A DNA stretch of 64,000 nt from Candidatus Paracaedibacteraceae bacterium. Its GTDB lineage: Bacteria; Pseudomonadota; Alphaproteobacteria; Paracaedibacterales; Paracaedibacteraceae. The position numbers and the translations under genes were made by a program. This document shows positions 25,584 to 35,030 of this stretch, one piece after another. A model generated the notes under the pieces. That model saw only the letters and a program-made list of their open reading frames with translations. It was not told where the DNA came from and did not search any database. Location: NCBI GenBank assembly GCA_019636035.1, contig JAHBYI010000001.1:799508-863507 (forward strand). Reading direction: 5' to 3'. Numbering within the stretch: the first letter of the stretch is position 1; each line of letters opens with the position of its first letter.

Positions 25584-26184
25584 ATGGATGACATCAGATG
25601 AGCTTGTCGCCTATCCGCAGGCACTCGAGACCATGCAATCGATTGTATCGGACATTCAGTCCGGTGCTGAGGAGTGTATTTGGTTGTTAGAGCATCCCCC
25701 CTTGTATACGGCGGGTACGAGTGCTAAACCTCAGGACTTACTGGTGCATGATCAATTGCCGGTTTTTGCGACAGGGCGGGGCGGGCAGTATACGTATCAT
25801 GGCCCCGGACAGCGAGTTGCCTATGTGATGATGGATCTGAATAAACGAAAACCGGATTTGCGTTGGTTCGTCAAAGAGCTTGAGCATTGGATTATCCGAG
25901 CTTTAGCTGAGTTTGGTCTAGACAGTTTTCAGCGGGATGGTCGTGTTGGTATCTGGACAAATACACCAACGGGTGAAGCTAAAATTGCGGCACTTGGGGT
26001 GCGTGTCTCAAAGTGGGTTACTTATCATGGTATAGCCATTAATGTTCATCCCAATCTTGCCCATTTCCAAGGCATTGTTCCGTGTGGTTTGCCTCAATTT
26101 GGGGTGACGTCTCTGTATGATTTAGGGGTTGATGTGACGTTAGAGGCTGTGGATAAAATCTTAAAAAAGACATGCACTTTCTAA
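25576..26184 (+). CDS. lipB: LipB octanoyltransferase
   Basis: A 202-residue enzyme that moves octanoyl groups from acyl carrier protein to lipoyl domains of E2 subunits and GcvH, the first step of protein lipoylation. Key features are LLEHPPLYTAGTS near residues 37-49, the substrate loop GRGGQYTYHGPGQRVAYVM, the conserved lysine in KIAALGVRVSKWVTYHG and the catalytic cysteine in GIVPCGL. AAGGGG lies 6 nt before the ATG. lipA is not in the window. Confidence 0.96.
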   Translation: MVRWMTSDELVAYPQALETMQSIVSDIQSGAEECIWLLEHPPLYTAGTSAKPQDLLVHDQLPVFATGRGGQYTYHGPGQRVAYVMMDLNKRKPDLRWFVKELEHWIIRALAEFGLDSFQRDGRVGIWTNTPTGEAKIAALGVRVSKWVTYHGIAINVHPNLAHFQGIVPCGLPQFGVTSLYDLGVDVTLEAVDKILKKTCTF

Positions 26185-26258
26185 GGCCTATTGGCATTCT
26201 ATGGGGGATGAGCTATCCTTGCTTAAGAGAATGACTTACTCAAAAACAAGGCTTGCCC

Positions 26259-28019
26259 ATGACTTTATCTAATTTACCCACTTGGGATTTGACTGATTTT
26301 TATCAAAACACTCAAGATCCTTTGATTCAGAAAGATCTGAGTCTCTTAAAGAGCAAAGTCACGCACTTTGTTGATGTGTACGCCGGTCAATTGACATCGG
26401 GTCAGGCAATTTTATCGGCGATTAAGGACTATGAAGCCATTGAGGATTTGATGGCAAAGTTGATGAGTTATGCTTTTCTCAACTCAACAACGCAACTCAA
26501 AGAAGCCGAGCCACAGCAATTCCTTCAGCATATTCAAGAACAACTGACTAATCTTGCAACGCCACTTGTTTTTTTTAATTTGGAGTTATCCAAACTCGAT
26601 GAGGCTATTTTGAGTCAAGGGTATAAAGAGGTTCCGGCATTAGCGCGTTATCAGTCGTGGTTGACTAATGTTCGTTTGTATCGGGATCATCAGTTGTCCG
26701 AAGATCAAGAGCGATTAATGATGGAGAAAGCCTTGACGGGGCGTTCTGCTTGGAATCGACTCTATGATGAGACATTGGCGGGAATCCAATTCGACTGGCA
26801 CGGTGATAAAATTGGCATCAGCGAGATTGTTGATAAGTTGAGTGATAAGGATGCTAAGATTCGCGAAGAAGCTGCTAAATCCATGAGTGTCGGGCTGACA
26901 TCGCAATTGCCTATTTTTACAATAGTAACGAATGTTTTGGCCAAGGATAAAGAAATCGATGATCGTTGGCGTCATTATCCTCATGCTGTTGCCTCACGGA
27001 ACTTAGCTAACCAAGTTGAGGATGAGGTTGTTGACGCTTTGGCAACGGCCGTTAAAGGGGCGTATAAAAATCTAACCCATCGCTATTATGCCCTTAAGGC
27101 AAAGTGGTTGGGGCTTGATCGAATCGAGTATTGGGATCGTAACGCACCGTTACCATCGGCGGATGATCGTGCGATTGCCTGGGATGAGGCAAAAAAGACG
27201 GTGTACGATGCCTATCATTGTTTTAGCCCGGAATTGGCTGAGGTTGGTCAGCGATTTTTCGATAATGCTTGGATTGATGTGCCGGCAAAACCAGGGAAAC
27301 GTTCGGGAGCTTTTGCTCATCCGACAACGCCGAGTGTTCATCCTTACCTGATGCTGAATTATCAAGGGAAATTACGAGATGTTATGACTCTTGCCCATGA
27401 GTTAGGGCACGGCGTGCATCAGGTTTTGGCGGCTAGCCAAGGGCCTTTGTTGGCGGATACACCGTTAACCTTGGCAGAGACAGCCTCTGTTTTTGGAGAA
27501 ATGCTGACGTTTCGCTCTCTCTTAGAAAATTGTTCTACGAACGATCAACGTCGTAATTTGATGGCGTCAAAAGTCGAAGACATGTTGAATACGGTTGTCC
27601 GGCAAATCGCCTTTTTTGACTTTGAAAAACGTGTTCATGCCATGCGCCGTCAAAAAGAATTAACGTCTGATGATTTAGGGGATATCTGGATGGAAACCCA
27701 GCGTGAGGCTTTGGGCGATGCTGTGCATCTGGATGAGAGTATCCGTCCCTATTGGTCTTATATTTCCCATTTTATTCATGCGCCATTTTATGTGTATGCC
27801 TATGCTTTCGGGGATTGCCTCGTTAATTCACTCTATGCGGTTTACCAACAAGGTCATCCAAAGTTTGCTGAAAAATACCTCGATTTACTCAGGGCAGGGG
27901 GGAGTAAACGTTACCCTGACTTACTTGCCCCTTTTGGTTTGGATGCAAAAGATCCGGCATTCTGGAATCAAGGTTTATCGATGATCTCAGGGATGATTGA
28001 TGAGTTGGAGCGTCTCTAA
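26259..28019 (+). CDS. M3-family oligoendopeptidase (PepF-like)
   Basis: About 586 residues. The start is placed at ATG 26259, with AAGG 7 nt upstream; a TTG six bases earlier is less likely. The zinc-binding HELGH motif is in TLAHELGHGVHQ near residue 380, with the third ligand Glu in LAETASVFGEM about 25 residues later, as in thimet/PepF metallopeptidases. These enzymes cut short peptides in the cytoplasm, which fits the presence of a Yej oligopeptide importer elsewhere in the window. Its stop overlaps the start of the ABC1 kinase gene by 1 nt. Confidence 0.93.
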   Translation: MTLSNLPTWDLTDFYQNTQDPLIQKDLSLLKSKVTHFVDVYAGQLTSGQAILSAIKDYEAIEDLMAKLMSYAFLNSTTQLKEAEPQQFLQHIQEQLTNLATPLVFFNLELSKLDEAILSQGYKEVPALARYQSWLTNVRLYRDHQLSEDQERLMMEKALTGRSAWNRLYDETLAGIQFDWHGDKIGISEIVDKLSDKDAKIREEAAKSMSVGLTSQLPIFTIVTNVLAKDKEIDDRWRHYPHAVASRNLANQVEDEVVDALATAVKGAYKNLTHRYYALKAKWLGLDRIEYWDRNAPLPSADDRAIAWDEAKKTVYDAYHCFSPELAEVGQRFFDNAWIDVPAKPGKRSGAFAHPTTPSVHPYLMLNYQGKLRDVMTLAHELGHGVHQVLAASQGPLLADTPLTLAETASVFGEMLTFRSLLENCSTNDQRRNLMASKVEDMLNTVVRQIAFFDFEKRVHAMRRQKELTSDDLGDIWMETQREALGDAVHLDESIRPYWSYISHFIHAPFYVYAYAFGDCLVNSLYAVYQQGHPKFAEKYLDLLRAGGSKRYPDLLAPFGLDAKDPAFWNQGLSMISGMIDELERL

Positions 28020-29284
28020 TGGATGATTCAACGTTGACAGGACGTCTTAAGCGTTATGCCCAAGTAACATCTGCCATGACAGGGTTGGCCGGTCGATTAG
28101 TCGGTGAAAAATATCTGGGCATGGCCATTGACCGTGACCGGCATGCGGATGATTTAAAGCAAGTGTTAGGTGGACTCAAAGGACCCCTGATGAAAGTGGC
28201 GCAGTTTTTAGCAACTGTTCCCGGCGCATTACCCCCTGAATATTCCGAAGAATTATTAACCTTGCAATCGAATGCACCGGCCATGGGTTGGGCTTTTGTT
28301 CGACGCCGTATGATGACGGAATTAGGGGCTGATTGGGTGTCAAAATTCACGGAGTTTGATCAGGCTGCAACAGCAGCGGCATCGTTAGGGCAAGTCCATA
28401 AGGCACAATTGGTGACAGGGGAATGGGTTGCTTGTAAACTGCAATATCCGGACATGCAATCAGTTATTGATGCCGATTTGGCGCAACTAAAACTTCTTTT
28501 CTCGGTCTATGAATCCTTTAACGATGCCTTGAAAACCGATGGCATCCGTCAGGAGATAAATGATCGCCTGCGTGAAGAATTGGATTATGAGCGTGAAGCC
28601 AATCATTTAGAACAATTTGCTTTGATTTTTGAGTCTATCCCTTGGGTTAACGTGCCTAGAGTTTACCGAGATTATTCAACAAAGCGACTTTTAACCATGG
28701 AATGGCTCGATGGTAAAAGTGCACTGGACTATGTATCTGCTGATCAAGATACGCGCGATGAGCTTGGGAAGCGTTTGTTTCAAGCTTGGTACATTCCGTT
28801 TTATCAACATGGTGTGATTCACGGCGATCCTCATCCCGGAAATTATAAGGTACGGGATGATTTGTCACTTTCAATTCTTGATCTGGGGTGTATTCGTGCA
28901 TTTCCGTCTCATTTTATTAAAGGCGTTATCGAATTGTATCGAGCTTTGCAGACCAACGATCAGGCGCGGGCTGTTCATGCCTATGAGCAATGGGGATTCC
29001 AGAACCTGACGAAAGATATCATTGATATTATTACCCAGTGGGCAAGAATGTTGTATGATCCTTTGCTAGATGATCGGGTGCGCTTGATTCAAAACGATGT
29101 CTTAGGGCACGTGGGTTGGGAAACTGCTACAAAGGTTCATGAGCAGCTTAGCCGGGCTGGTGGGATCCGACCACCGCGTGAATTTGTGTTCATGGATCGC
29201 GCAGCCGTCGGCATTGGATCGGTTCTGATGCGATTGCAGGCCAAGCAGAATTGGCATCAGTTGTTTGAAGAAATGCTGGTGTAG
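28019..29284 (+). CDS. ABC1/UbiB-family atypical kinase
   Basis: A 421-residue ABC1 (AarF/UbiB/ADCK) protein. The family hallmark KxGQ appears as LMKVAQFLAT near residues 57-66, and the Ala-rich loop as AAAASLGQVHKAQL. The ATP-site lysine is in WVACKLQYP, and the catalytic segment is HGDPHPGNYKV followed by ILDLGCIR. It lacks the C-terminal membrane helices of UbiB, so it is closer to the soluble ABC1 group, linked in general to quinone or lipid metabolism. It is coupled to the peptidase gene through TAATG. Confidence 0.87.
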   Translation: MDDSTLTGRLKRYAQVTSAMTGLAGRLVGEKYLGMAIDRDRHADDLKQVLGGLKGPLMKVAQFLATVPGALPPEYSEELLTLQSNAPAMGWAFVRRRMMTELGADWVSKFTEFDQAATAAASLGQVHKAQLVTGEWVACKLQYPDMQSVIDADLAQLKLLFSVYESFNDALKTDGIRQEINDRLREELDYEREANHLEQFALIFESIPWVNVPRVYRDYSTKRLLTMEWLDGKSALDYVSADQDTRDELGKRLFQAWYIPFYQHGVIHGDPHPGNYKVRDDLSLSILDLGCIRAFPSHFIKGVIELYRALQTNDQARAVHAYEQWGFQNLTKDIIDIITQWARMLYDPLLDDRVRLIQNDVLGHVGWETATKVHEQLSRAGGIRPPREFVFMDRAAVGIGSVLMRLQAKQNWHQLFEEMLV

Positions 29285-29369
29285 GTAAGGTGTCTAGATG
29301 CTCTGTCACTGGCGGGATCTAACACCTACGTGAGAGAGAACGTTTGAAAAGTGGAAAACCGGTTTTCCA

Positions 29370-29526
29370 CCTCGCCCCTTGTGGGAGAGGTCGCTCGAAG
29401 AGCGGGTGAGGGGGATAAATAATTAAACAAAAACAACTATATAGACCTCTATTTCCTTTTTCTCGATTGCTTATTTTTGTACCCCTCACCCGACCTGCGG
29501 TCGACCTCTCCCACAAGGGGCGAGGT
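29370..29526. repeat. Long imperfect inverted repeat between convergent genes
   Basis: Left arm 29370-29414 (CACCTCGCCCCTTGTGGGAG, then AGGTCG and CGGGTGAGGGGG) and right arm 29482-29526 are inverses over about 45 bp, separated by an AT-rich 67-bp loop. It fills the gap between the ABC1 kinase gene and the autotransporter gene and could block transcription in both directions. GC-rich arms contrast with the local sequence. The motif type resembles interspersed repeats seen between genes in many proteobacteria. Confidence 0.82.
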
Positions 29527-29559
29527 GACGGAGTCCGCCAGTTACAGGGCATCTACACC

Positions 29560-32500
29560 CTAAAACGTCCAATTGACCCGTACCAGTGCTTGGTGGTTGC
29601 GTTGGTTTGAGCCTAGCTCACCATCATAGGCCAACGTGGCAGACAGATCTTGGCGCAAACTTGCCGTGAATCCGACATTAGGGTTGGCGAGGACACGGTT
29701 GCGGTTGCGGGTTCTGACCGTGAAGCTTCCGCCTTGGCCAACAAGGCCGGCTGACATTTTCTGGTGAGATCCAACAGCACGGCGATAGGTTATCCCCAGA
29801 CGAGCAAAGCTATAGATTGGCGTTGCATCATGCCACTGCCACAGATTCGCCAGTTGAACACCTGTTTTGCCTTGCACGGTTGTGCTGTTCCGACTTTTCA
29901 CGGACAAGTTCTGGATGCCGGCACCGTATTCCGTATAACCATTCTCACGCAAGAACAAAGCACCACCACCAACATAGGGGGTCAAAACAAGGGATTTTCC
30001 AAGAGCAATGTCTTTGCCAACTTCAGCCAAGCCACTGACATGGTGACCATTATGGCGTTGATGAGCAACGATTGGCACAAAGGTCATAATGCGATCGGCT
30101 TTAAAGCGGTGATGACCGTAGTACACAGCACCATTAACGTACCAAGATGACGGAGCTTCCCATAAACCATAAAGACCGAATCTGGCGGAATTGACACCTC
30201 CTTTGGCTCGATCAGCTTTCATGGTGTACTGACTCACGGTGTACCCCGTTGTTACACCAAGTTTAAGGGTATTGGAGATAGCATGATCTAACCCAACACT
30301 AGTGTCATAGGTATTGCCATCTAAGCCTTGGATAACAACGCTTGAGGGATCCATCGTGCTTTCTTGGCTAAAACGCCCGATTCCGCCTTGGATCCACAGG
30401 TTTATTGCTCCCATGTTGACCCGTGCTGAGATCGGAATTTGTTTAGGATCTGATGCTTGGGAAATAGCTTGCATGATAGTACGGTGTTGACGTTTGCTGC
30501 CAAATAATTGGACAAAACTTTGCTTTAATGAACTGACCTGATGGACAAGAGCGGTCATAGCTTGGCCTGATTGTTTGGCCATGCGATCCATACCTGACCA
30601 GGTAAACGGTGTTGACATGGAAGCGGATTCTATACTGGCGATAAAGTCTGTTTTTTGAGTTTCTTCTGCCGGGTCAAGATCACTCAAGGCTTGTTCTAGT
30701 TGCTCTGTTGTCAACGTGTTAAGTCGAGCCTCAAGGGTGGCAGGAGCATGATTGTCCATATAAGACGCCACGGAACCAAGGTTACCCTCTGTGACGATTT
30801 GAGAGATATTGTACGTTTTTGTAAGGGTGAGTTGAGCATCAGTGCCGGTATAATTGGCTTGATAGGTAAAGAGTGGAGATGTTCCTGTTACGGATGTAAA
30901 TGATGATCCGCCGAGTCCGGTTGATGTTAGGACTGTATAGACAACGGATTGCCCATTTGCGAATACCCCCGATGGAATAACATTAAGTGTACCACCCAAT
31001 GTTGCGTTTCCTGTGACATCAATAAGATCATTGTCCGTACCTGCAACAGGAATTCCTATAACACCATTAACTTCGCAATTGTAGGTGCCATTTTGGATGT
31101 AATCTCCTGCAACATGAAGGGTTCCAATAGAATTTCCCGGAGCAACAAATCCATCGTTATTAATTGTCAAATTCCTCGTTGTACCATTACCACTGATGGT
31201 GGCACCAGATTGAACAGTAATATCTCCACCAAGGTTACTGCCAACGTTAACGAGTTTAAGTTCTCCGCCGGACACCGTTGTCGTCCCTGTAAAGCCAGAG
31301 CTATCACCAGACAAAGTAAGAGTATTTGTTCCGTTCTTTGTTAGAGTACCATTACCGAAGATAACCTTTGAATATGTACTATCTACGGCTGTGTTAAATG
31401 TAACCGTTCCAAAAGCTCCTATAGTGATATTTGAATTAGGAAGATCCGTTTGGAGTTCCAGTTCTCCGCCTGATACATTGGTTTGGGGCGAATAGCTTTT
31501 TGTGCCCGTAAAGATGGTTTTTCCAGCAATGATATTAACAGCAGAACCCGCATTTGGTGTTTGGCTAGGCGTATCAGACAAGAAATTGCTAAAAGTATAG
31601 CCTGTTGTTGAATCATGGTTGAAGTTAAGAGTCCCTGTTCCGGATCCAAATTGAATATTTCCGTTTATGGTGCCTGGTGTTGTAGCCGGAGAGAGCGAGT
31701 CGGCGCCGATATTAAGAGTGCCGTTGCTGCCGTTATTGAGGCCGATGTAGGTGGTGTCGGAGGAGGAGAGAGAACCGTTGCCAGAGATATTGACGATGCC
31801 GGTGTTGCCAGATGCACCAATGACTCCGCCACCGATATGGGTATAGGTGGAGGTAAGAGAACCGTTACCGGAGATATTGACGGTACCGGTGCCATCAGTG
31901 AAAGCACCGATACTGGTACTGCTGCCGGAGGTAAGAGAACCGTTACCGGAGATATTGACGGTGCCGGTTCCACTGTAACCGATGACGGTGTTGGTGTTGG
32001 AGGAGAGAGTGCCCCCGGAGAGATCCACTGTGCCGTTGCTGCCGTTATTGAGGCCGATGTAGGTGGTGTTGGAGGAGAGAGATCCCCCGGAGAGATTCAC
32101 CGTGCCGTTGCTGCCATTGCTGTAGCCGATGTAGGTGGTGTCGGAGGAGGAGAGAGAGCCGGTATCGGAGAGATTCACCGTGCCGTTGCTCCCGTTAAGG
32201 TAGCCGATGTAGGTGGAGGTGGAGGAGGAGAGAGAGCCCCCGGAGAGATTCACCGTGCCGGTGCTGCCATTGCTGTAGCCGATGACGGTGAAGGTGGAGG
32301 AGGAGAGAGAGCCGGTGCCGGAGAGATTCACCGTGCCGCTGCCGCTGAAGCCGATGTAGGTGTTGTTGGTGGAGGAGAGAGAGCCCCCGGAGAGATTCAC
32401 CGTGCCGTTGCTCCCGTTAAGGTAGCCGATGTAGGTGGAGGTGGAGGAGGAGAGAGAGCCCCCGGAGAGATTCACCGTGCCGTTGCTGCCATTGCTGTAG

Positions 32501-32985
32501 CCGATGTAGGTGTTGTTGGTGGAGGAGAGAGAGCCCCCGGAGAGATTCACCGTGCCGGTGCTGCCATTATTGTAGCCGATGTAGGTGGTGGTGGCCTGTG
32601 CTGTGATTCCGGTAACGATGGTTGCAACATTAGGAGTTGATTTATCAATTATTGCATTTATTGATGAATTTGGAATATTATTAGAACTCCAGTTCGCAGC
32701 AATATTCCAATCAGCACTTGTATTCCCTGCCCACTGAGTTGCCTGAACAGAGTTGAGGGTTAAGAAGCCAAGCGCAATAACAGGATAAAGAAGGGTAGAC
32801 CGTATGAGAAATGTCGATCCTAGGCAGGATAAAGCAAGATTGGTAAGAGTTTTGGATTGCGTCTGTCGTCTTGAACAATAGGCTTGAACTTGGTTTATAG
32901 ATAGAACATGCTGCTTATTGGATTGGATTGGATTGGATTGGATTGGATTGGATTGGATTGGATTGGATTGGATTGGGTATAGCAT
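29560..32985 (-). CDS. Repeat-rich autotransporter adhesin (type Va), phase-variable start
   Basis: 1141 residues. The start lies within a pentanucleotide tract encoding IQSNP repeats (residues 4-28). A long, basic-then-hydrophobic signal sequence follows, ending near LGFLTLNSVQA (about residue 85). Residues about 120-420 consist of some 12 imperfect 23-25-residue units of the type YIGYSNGSNGTVNLSGGSL, expected to stack as a right-handed beta helix. A pertactin-like passenger (SGATISGNGTTRNLTINNDG) continues to about 720. The last 270 residues form the autotransporter beta barrel, ending in the required aromatic residue, RVNWTF. No downstream in-frame Met exists before the barrel, so translation must start in the repeat leader. 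Flanking repeats and Ser/Thr/Asn/Gly bias suggest rapid evolution. Confidence 0.92.
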   Translation of the reverse strand: MLYPIQSNPIQSNPIQSNPIQSNKQHVLSINQVQAYCSRRQTQSKTLTNLALSCLGSTFLIRSTLLYPVIALGFLTLNSVQATQWAGNTSADWNIAANWSSNNIPNSSINAIIDKSTPNVATIVTGITAQATTTYIGYNNGSTGTVNLSGGSLSSTNNTYIGYSNGSNGTVNLSGGSLSSSTSTYIGYLNGSNGTVNLSGGSLSSTNNTYIGFSGSGTVNLSGTGSLSSSTFTVIGYSNGSTGTVNLSGGSLSSSTSTYIGYLNGSNGTVNLSDTGSLSSSDTTYIGYSNGSNGTVNLSGGSLSSNTTYIGLNNGSNGTVDLSGGTLSSNTNTVIGYSGTGTVNISGNGSLTSGSSTSIGAFTDGTGTVNISGNGSLTSTYTHIGGGVIGASGNTGIVNISGNGSLSSSDTTYIGLNNGSNGTLNIGADSLSPATTPGTINGNIQFGSGTGTLNFNHDSTTGYTFSNFLSDTPSQTPNAGSAVNIIAGKTIFTGTKSYSPQTNVSGGELELQTDLPNSNITIGAFGTVTFNTAVDSTYSKVIFGNGTLTKNGTNTLTLSGDSSGFTGTTTVSGGELKLVNVGSNLGGDITVQSGATISGNGTTRNLTINNDGFVAPGNSIGTLHVAGDYIQNGTYNCEVNGVIGIPVAGTDNDLIDVTGNATLGGTLNVIPSGVFANGQSVVYTVLTSTGLGGSSFTSVTGTSPLFTYQANYTGTDAQLTLTKTYNISQIVTEGNLGSVASYMDNHAPATLEARLNTLTTEQLEQALSDLDPAEETQKTDFIASIESASMSTPFTWSGMDRMAKQSGQAMTALVHQVSSLKQSFVQLFGSKRQHRTIMQAISQASDPKQIPISARVNMGAINLWIQGGIGRFSQESTMDPSSVVIQGLDGNTYDTSVGLDHAISNTLKLGVTTGYTVSQYTMKADRAKGGVNSARFGLYGLWEAPSSWYVNGAVYYGHHRFKADRIMTFVPIVAHQRHNGHHVSGLAEVGKDIALGKSLVLTPYVGGGALFLRENGYTEYGAGIQNLSVKSRNSTTVQGKTGVQLANLWQWHDATPIYSFARLGITYRRAVGSHQKMSAGLVGQGGSFTVRTRNRNRVLANPNVGFTASLRQDLSATLAYDGELGSNQRNHQALVRVNWTF
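31700..32590 (-). repeat. Coding minisatellite in the autotransporter passenger
   Basis: Near-identical units of about 66-75 bp encode the YIG...GTVNLSGGSLSS repeats; stretches such as GGAGAGATTCACCGTGCCG (+ strand) recur many times. DNA identity between units is high enough for slippage or unequal recombination, which would change adhesin length in multiples of three bases. A 341-codon open frame on the other strand is a by-product of this repetition. Confidence 0.88.
32917..32976. repeat. Pentanucleotide (GATTG)n contingency tract
   Basis: Eleven full GATTG units (32921-32975) with partial units on both sides make an uninterrupted 60-bp tract. On the gene strand this is (CAATC)n, inside the first codons of the autotransporter. 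All three frames through it are free of stops, but both wrong frames hit TAA soon after the tract, so gain or loss of a unit switches the gene off. Confidence 0.95.
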
Positions 32986-33294
32986 TTCATTTTAGTTCCC
33001 TGATTGATCAAAAAAATTAGCTTCATTATTTTTAGTGTAAAAGAACGTTGGGTAGAAATCTTGACATTTTATGTTTATTAACAGATGGTTAACACGGTTC
33101 TGGATTCCTGGTGATATATCATTAGAGCCATTCTAGTTGACCTTTCTGCTGCGTCACTCATCGCTCACATCCTTATGGATGCTTCGCTTCTTGTTCCTTG
33201 TATAAAAATCAACGGGAACAACGATACAAATCCTTTGGACATCATTCTTGTAACGCTTTATACTTGGTGTAAAGAATGGAATAAAAGGAAAAAC
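32986..33294. other. Intergenic region between the autotransporter gene and glyA
   Basis: Divergent promoter region without a recognisable gene. Near 32991-33001 lies the autotransporter leader with AGGGA. On the + strand TTGACA at 33061-33066 could be a -35 box for glyA, but the -10 is poor. From about 33130 it contains a diverged palindromic element. An in-frame GTG/ATG extension of glyA to 33175 crosses that element and is not a likely start. Confidence 0.6.
33130..33225. repeat. Diverged palindromic element, copy F
   Basis: Arms CATTCTAGTTGACC and TCAACGGGAACAACG are only roughly inverse. The tip, read on the minus strand, is AGCGAAGCATCCATAAGGAT followed by GTGAGCGA. It matches the tip of copy B except that the inner stem is CATCC/GGATG instead of CGTAC/GTACG, a compensated change. 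Confidence 0.6.
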
Positions 33295-34554
33295 ATGCCT
33301 AAAGACTTATTTCACCAAGATCCGGAATTAGCCCAAGCGATTCAGCATGAATTAGAACGTCAACAGAATCAAATTGAGTTGATTGCATCGGAAAATATTG
33401 TATCCTCGGCCGTCTTGGCAGCGCAGGGATCTGTGTTAACAAATAAATATGCCGAAGGGTATGCCGGGCGACGTTATTATGGCGGGTGTGAGTTTGTTGA
33501 TGTGGCAGAAAATTTGGCGATTGACCGTCTGAAAAAGCTATTTAACTGTGGTTTTGCCAATGTGCAGCCTCATTCTGGGGCACAAGCCAACCAAGCTGCC
33601 TTTATGGCGTTGATTAAGCCGGGTGATACAATTCTGGGAATGTCATTAGATGCAGGAGGGCACTTGACCCATGGTTGCTCTGTCAATCAATCGGGTAAAT
33701 GGTTTAATGCAATAAATTATGGTGTTCATGCGGAAAGTCACTTAATTGATTATGAGGACGTGGCGCGACTGGCGCATCAGCATAAACCAAAGCTTATTAT
33801 TGCTGGCGGATCGGCTTATCCGCGGATTATTGATTTTGCTAAATTCCGTGAAATTGCCGATTCAGTCGGGGCTTATCTCATGGTTGATATGGCGCACTTT
33901 GCAGGGTTGGTTGCGGGTGGTCTGTATCCGAGTCCGCTCCCCCATGCTCATGTGGTTACATCGACGACCCATAAAACATTACGAGGGCCACGCGGTGGGA
34001 TTGTTCTGACAAACCACGAAGAGATCGCTAAAAAAGTTAATTCTGCGGTTTTTCCGGGGTTACAGGGTGGGCCTTTGATGCACGTTATTGCAGCTAAGGC
34101 CGTTGCTTTTGGTGAGGCTTTGCAACCGGAATTCCAAGATTATGCAGCGCGTGTTGTCCAAAATGCCCAAGCTTTGGCTGATACGTTGGTACGCCATGAC
34201 TTTGAGTTGGTTTCCGGGGGAACAGATTCACATTTAATTCTGGTGAATTTAACGCCAAAAGGTGTGAGTGGTAAAGATACCTGTAATGCTCTGGAGCATG
34301 TCAACATCACCTGTAATAAAAATGGCATTCCTAATGATCCGCTGCCTCCGACCGTTACATCAGGGATTCGTTTGGGGTCACCCGCAGCGACAAGCCGTGG
34401 TTTTGATAAGGCTGAGTTTATTCAAATTGGCCATTGGATTGCTGAAGTTTGCGATCATTTGGCAACGGGGAAAGCAACCCCTGATCGGATTAAGAAAGAT
34501 GTGATGCTGCTATGCCAAGAGTTCCCTATTTATGAGGGGCTGAGGTATGTATAA
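33295..34554 (+). CDS. glyA: Serine hydroxymethyltransferase
   Basis: About 419 residues from ATG 33295 (AAAAGGA 6-9 nt upstream), matching the family N terminus. GlyA interconverts serine and glycine, loading one carbon onto tetrahydrofolate. Motifs include [16 protein letters not shown] near the start, [20 protein letters not shown], the PLP lysine in [16 protein letters not shown] and [15 protein letters not shown] near the C terminus. It overlaps nrdR by the stop/start TAATG, an alphaproteobacterial gene pair. Confidence 0.97.
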   Translation: MPKDLFHQDPELAQAIQHELERQQNQIELIASENIVSSAVLAAQGSVLTNKYAEGYAGRRYYGGCEFVDVAENLAIDRLKKLFNCGFANVQPHSGAQANQAAFMALIKPGDTILGMSLDAGGHLTHGCSVNQSGKWFNAINYGVHAESHLIDYEDVARLAHQHKPKLIIAGGSAYPRIIDFAKFREIADSVGAYLMVDMAHFAGLVAGGLYPSPLPHAHVVTSTTHKTLRGPRGGIVLTNHEEIAKKVNSAVFPGLQGGPLMHVIAAKAVAFGEALQPEFQDYAARVVQNAQALADTLVRHDFELVSGGTDSHLILVNLTPKGVSGKDTCNALEHVNITCNKNGIPNDPLPPTVTSGIRLGSPAATSRGFDKAEFIQIGHWIAEVCDHLATGKATPDRIKKDVMLLCQEFPIYEGLRYV

Positions 34555-35030
34555 TGCGTTGCCCGTTCTGTAATCATAGCGATACAGCCGTTAAGGATTC
34601 GCGAAACACGGACGATCTGTCGGCAATCCGTCGTCGTCGTTTTTGCCAAGAATGTGGCAGTCGTTTTACAACATTTGAGCGTATTCAATTGCGCGATCTT
34701 GTTGTGATCAAAAAAGATGGCAACCGTGTTCCCTTTGACCGGGACAAATTGGCACGATCTATTGTCATGGCCTTGCATAAAAGAGCCGTGCCGGTTGAGC
34801 GAATCGAGCGTGTTATCTCAAGCATTGTTCGCCAGTTAGAGACGAGCGGCGATGGTGAGATCGAAACACAGACGATTGGTTCTATTGTTATGGAAGCTTT
34901 GATTAATTTGGATCCTGTTGCGTATGTACGGTTTGCCAGTATCTATCACGAATTTAACGATGTTTCTGATTTTATTGATTTTATCTCGCAGATGAAAGAT
35001 TCTGCCAAAAATGTACAAGAAGCCCTATGA
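34554..35030 (+). CDS. nrdR: Transcriptional repressor NrdR
   Basis: A 158-residue repressor of ribonucleotide reductase genes. The zinc ribbon uses Cys3, Cys6 ([13 protein letters not shown]), Cys31 and Cys34 ([13 protein letters not shown]). An ATP-cone domain (about 49-139) reads dATP/ATP ratio, starting at [17 protein letters not shown]. No nrd genes lie nearby. It overlaps both neighbours, with 1 nt shared with glyA and an ATGA overlap with the ABC-F gene. Confidence 0.96.
   Translation: MRCPFCNHSDTAVKDSRNTDDLSAIRRRRFCQECGSRFTTFERIQLRDLVVIKKDGNRVPFDRDKLARSIVMALHKRAVPVERIERVISSIVRQLETSGDGEIETQTIGSIVMEALINLDPVAYVRFASIYHEFNDVSDFIDFISQMKDSAKNVQEAL

Noticed and set aside
31615-32640. A 341-codon open frame on the + strand opposite the autotransporter repeats, rich in Gly/Val/Asp/Glu repeats.
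   Set aside because: It mirrors the minisatellite on the other strand. The autotransporter frame has a barrel domain and leader, while this frame has no start signal or known domain.
33175-33294. Upstream in-frame extension of glyA.
   Set aside because: The extension crosses a palindromic element and lacks similarity to GlyA; ATG 33295 has a ribosome-binding site and the family N terminus.
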